Assembly (NCBI GenBank): GCA_041178405.1
Contig: JBEGVK010000066.1
Span: 1-7,597 of the forward strand
DNA length: 7,597 nt
Reading direction: 5' to 3'
Source of the DNA: UBA668 sp041178405
GTDB lineage: Bacteria; Actinomycetota; Acidimicrobiia; Acidimicrobiales; Ilumatobacteraceae
In this document: positions 5,565-7,597 of the stretch, one piece after another
Layout: every line of letters starts with the position of its first letter
Numbering within the stretch: position 1 is the stretch's first letter
Translations under genes and position numbers: made by a program
Notes under the pieces: generated by a model
Seen by the model: the letters and a program-made list of their open reading frames with translations, nothing else
The model's database searches: none
Told to the model about the DNA's origin: nothing

Positions 5565-6634
5565 AGCCATTCACCTACGTGCAGCATCCAGCGCGGGTGG
5601 TCTTCGGTGCGGGATCCCGCAGCCAGATCGTGCGCGAGGTCGAGGCGTTGCGCGGCGACCGGGTGATGCTGATCGCCCACGAGGGCAGCGACGAGATCGC
5701 CGAACTGCTCGGCAGCCGAGTCGTGCTGCGATGGGACGAGATCGTGCAGCACGTGCCGCTCGACCTCGCCGAACGAGCCCGCGACGCAGCCGAAGCAGCG
5801 TCGATCGACGTCATCGTCTGCGTGGGCGGCGGCTCGGCCACCGGCTTGGCGAAGGCGATCGCGCTGACGTCGCGCCGGCCGATCGTCGCCGTGCCCACCA
5901 CCTACGCCGGCAGCGAGCAGACCACCATCTACGGCCTCACCGGCGATCGGCACAAGCAGACGGGCAAGAGCATCGACGTGCTGCCGCGCGCCGTGATCTA
6001 CGACCCCGAGCTCACCGTGGGCATACCGGCGAGTGTCACCGGGCCGAGTGCCTTCAACGCGCTGGCACACAGTGTCGAGGCGTTCTATGCGCCGGGCTGC
6101 AATCCGGTCATCACCGCACTGGCGAAGGAGGCGATCGCTGCCATCCGCGACAGCCTGCCGCGTGTCATGGCGGCGCCGTCCGACATCGACGCGCGCGGTG
6201 CGCTGCTCTACGGCGCATACCTCTCGGGCGTGGCGCTCGGCGCCACGTCGGCGGCGTTCCACCACAAGATCTGCCACGTCCTCGGCGGAACATTCGACCT
6301 CGTGCATGCCGACGCCCACTCGGTGGTACTGCCGCACGCCGTGGCATTCATTGCTCCATCGATTCCCGATGAGATGAAGTCCCTGGGCGAGGTGCTCGGC
6401 GCCGAACCGGCAGGGGCGCTGTGGGACCTCGCCGTCGAGTCGGGCGTGCCGACGTCGCTCGAGTCACTCGGCCTAGCCGAGTCGGACCTGGCCGAGGCTG
6501 CCGAGCGCGCCACGGCGGGGGTCGCCACGATCGCCGCACCCGGCAACCCGCGTCCGTGTTCCGAGCAGCAGATGCTCAGCCTGCTGCGACGCGCCTTTGC
6601 CGGTGCCCGACCCACGCCTGGAGATGCGCAATGA
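5561..6634 (+). CDS. hapF: Maleylacetate reductase (iron-alcohol-dehydrogenase-like fold)
   Basis: The 357-residue product has the length and motifs of maleylacetate reductases (MacA, TfdF, HapF, PnpF), which reduce maleylacetate to 3-oxoadipate with NAD(P)H. The N-terminal nucleotide-binding half shows the early FGAGS (15-19), CVGGGSATGLAKAIAL (87-102) and VAVPTTYAGSEQT (109-121). Then come VLPRAVIYDPELT (140-152) and, in the helical half, FNALAHSVEAFYAPGCNP (165-182), FHHKICHVLGG (233-243) and VHADAHSVVLPHAVAF (248-263). Asn166 takes the place of an Asp that binds metal in iron-dependent relatives; this and the GGGSATGLAKA motif are typical of the maleylacetate reductase branch. It starts inside subunit B's stop (ATGA), and the ATG at 5561 gives the expected N-terminus KPFTYVQHPARVVFGAGS. 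A much longer reading frame from 4886 only overlaps the CatJ gene and is not real. The context, after the semialdehyde dehydrogenase and beside the 3-oxoadipate genes, agrees with the assignment. Confidence 0.93.
   Translation: MKPFTYVQHPARVVFGAGSRSQIVREVEALRGDRVMLIAHEGSDEIAELLGSRVVLRWDEIVQHVPLDLAERARDAAEAASIDVIVCVGGGSATGLAKAIALTSRRPIVAVPTTYAGSEQTTIYGLTGDRHKQTGKSIDVLPRAVIYDPELTVGIPASVTGPSAFNALAHSVEAFYAPGCNPVITALAKEAIAAIRDSLPRVMAAPSDIDARGALLYGAYLSGVALGATSAAFHHKICHVLGGTFDLVHADAHSVVLPHAVAFIAPSIPDEMKSLGEVLGAEPAGALWDLAVESGVPTSLESLGLAESDLAEAAERATAGVATIAAPGNPRPCSEQQMLSLLRRAFAGARPTPGDAQ
6620..6624 (+). promoter_or_regulatory. Shine-Dalgarno of the thiolase gene
   Basis: GGAGA sits 6 nt before the ATG at 6631, within the end of the reductase gene. 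It supports the ATGA-overlapping start. Confidence 0.6.
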
Positions 6635-7597
6635 CCGACTCGTACATCGTCGATGCGGTACGCACGCCGATCGGGCGACTCGGCGGTGCGTTGGCTGGCA
6701 TCCGTCCCGACGACCTCGCTGCGACCGCACTCGGCGGACTGGTGCAGCGCAGGGCCGACAGCGCCGACATCGGTGCTGCCATCGACGAGGTGTACTTCGG
6801 CGACGCCAACGGCGCCGGCGAGGACAACCGGAATGTGGCCCGCATGGCGGTGCTGCTGGCAGGTCTTCCGGTGGGAATCCCGGGTGCCACCGTCAACCGA
6901 CTGTGCGGCAGCGGAATGGAGGCGGTGTTCGCCGCCAGCCGGGCCGCTGCCACCGGCGACGCCGACGTAGTGGTGGCCGGCGGCGTCGAGTCGATGACCC
7001 GTGCCCCGTGGGTGATGCTGAAACCGGCGAAGGGATTTCCGACTACGCACGAGCAGCTCTGGAACAGCGCGCTCGGCTGGCGGATGGTGAACCCCTCGAT
7101 GCCCGAGGCCTGGACCATCTCACTCGGCGAGGGTGCCGAGGTGCTGGCCGACCGACACTCGATCTCGCGTGACGAGCAGGACCAGTTCGCCGTCAGCTCC
7201 CACCAGCGGGCGGCAGCGGCGTGGGCGGCCGGCGCGTTCGACGGCGAGATCGTGCCGGTGACCGATGTCGAGCTGTCGATCGACGAATGCGTCCGCCCCG
7301 ACTCGTCGATGGCGTCGCTCGCGAAGCTTCGACCTGTGTTCCGCAAGGACGGTACCGTCACGGCCGGCAACGCGTCACCGATGAACGACGGCAGCGCTGC
7401 GCTGCTCATCGCCTCGGAGTCGGGACTTCGCCGACTCGGCGCGTCGCCGATGGCCCGCATCGTGAGCCGTGCCACGAGCGGCGTCGAGCCGCACCTCTAC
7501 GGCATCGGTCCTGTCGAGGCTGCGCAGCGCGCGCTCGGCCGCGCCGGTCTTTCGTGGGCCGACATCGACCATGTCGAGCTGAATGAGGCGTTCGCTG
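6631..7597 (+). CDS. pcaF: 3-Oxoadipyl-CoA thiolase (3' end cut by window edge)
   Basis: There are 322 codons before the right edge; thiolases of this kind have about 400, so roughly 80 C-terminal residues are outside. Visible landmarks are YIVDAVRTPIGRLGGAL (5-21), NRLCGSGMEAV (89-99) with nucleophile Cys92, VVAGGVESMTRAPWVM (114-129), NSALGWRMVNPSMPEAW (145-161), DEQDQFAVSSHQRAAAAW (181-198), TAGNASPMNDGSAALL (244-259), YGIGPV (290-295) and NEAFA (318-322) with the conserved Asn318. The GWRMVNPSMPE segment resembles the GWRFVNP region of PcaF/CatF, which favours 3-oxoadipyl-CoA thiolase over acetoacetyl-CoA thiolase. It would split 3-oxoadipyl-CoA with CoA into succinyl-CoA and acetyl-CoA, the last pathway step. 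The start overlaps the reductase stop by ATGA and has a GGAGA ribosome site. The catalytic C-terminal His and Cys cannot be checked because they lie beyond the window. Confidence 0.92.
   Translation, partial: MTDSYIVDAVRTPIGRLGGALAGIRPDDLAATALGGLVQRRADSADIGAAIDEVYFGDANGAGEDNRNVARMAVLLAGLPVGIPGATVNRLCGSGMEAVFAASRAAATGDADVVVAGGVESMTRAPWVMLKPAKGFPTTHEQLWNSALGWRMVNPSMPEAWTISLGEGAEVLADRHSISRDEQDQFAVSSHQRAAAAWAAGAFDGEIVPVTDVELSIDECVRPDSSMASLAKLRPVFRKDGTVTAGNASPMNDGSAALLIASESGLRRLGASPMARIVSRATSGVEPHLYGIGPVEAAQRALGRAGLSWADIDHVELNEAFA

Noticed and set aside
5168..7475. Overlapping minus-strand frames (5168-6337, 6208-7050, 6576-7475) antisense to the reductase and thiolase
   Set aside because: No motifs, mutually overlapping in different frames, and opposite to strongly conserved proteins.

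Overview
This window carries a compact catabolic operon for hydroquinone, or another para-dihydroxylated aromatic, read left to right. A divergently transcribed IclR-family regulator lies at its left edge. G+C is high (about two thirds by eye), start codons are ATG, TCG is a favoured Ser codon, and coding is very dense. This suits a high-GC soil or aquatic bacterium. I lean towards an actinobacterium, but the sequence alone does not exclude a high-GC proteobacterium.

Layout: positions 1-781 (minus) encode a PcaR/PobR-type IclR regulator missing only its last few residues. The 103-bp divergent gap (782-884) holds promoter-like elements and a 34-36 bp imperfect palindrome. Both arms of the palindrome resemble the 15-bp PcaR box known from Pseudomonas. 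Positions 885-1379 and 1451-2431 encode the small and large subunits of the two-component hydroquinone 1,2-dioxygenase (HapC/HapD, PnpC/PnpD type). Position 2442 starts an aldehyde dehydrogenase of the 4-hydroxymuconic semialdehyde dehydrogenase type. Positions 3908-5564 encode the two subunits of a CatI/CatJ-type 3-oxoadipate CoA-transferase, 5561-6634 a maleylacetate reductase, and 6631 to the right edge a 3-oxoadipyl-CoA thiolase cut by the window end. From 3908 on, each gene overlaps the one before it by 4 or 8 nt, which suggests translational coupling.

Taken together the genes encode: hydroquinone -> 4-hydroxymuconic semialdehyde (ring cleavage) -> maleylacetate (dehydrogenase) -> 3-oxoadipate (reductase) -> 3-oxoadipyl-CoA (CoA-transferase) -> succinyl-CoA + acetyl-CoA (thiolase). 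This is every step from ring cleavage to central metabolism in one operon. The enzyme that makes hydroquinone is not in the window.

The enzymes belong to recognised families, so I do not claim a wholly new system. The points most worth a second look are the PcaR-type regulator and operator controlling a hydroquinone (not protocatechuate) operon, the use of long-form CatIJ-type transferase subunits, and several departures from the usual maleylacetate reductase motifs. I saw no RNA genes, CRISPR, insertion sequences, convincing terminators or frameshifts. Apart from the 103-bp and 71-bp gaps and one of 10 bp, the window is fully coding.
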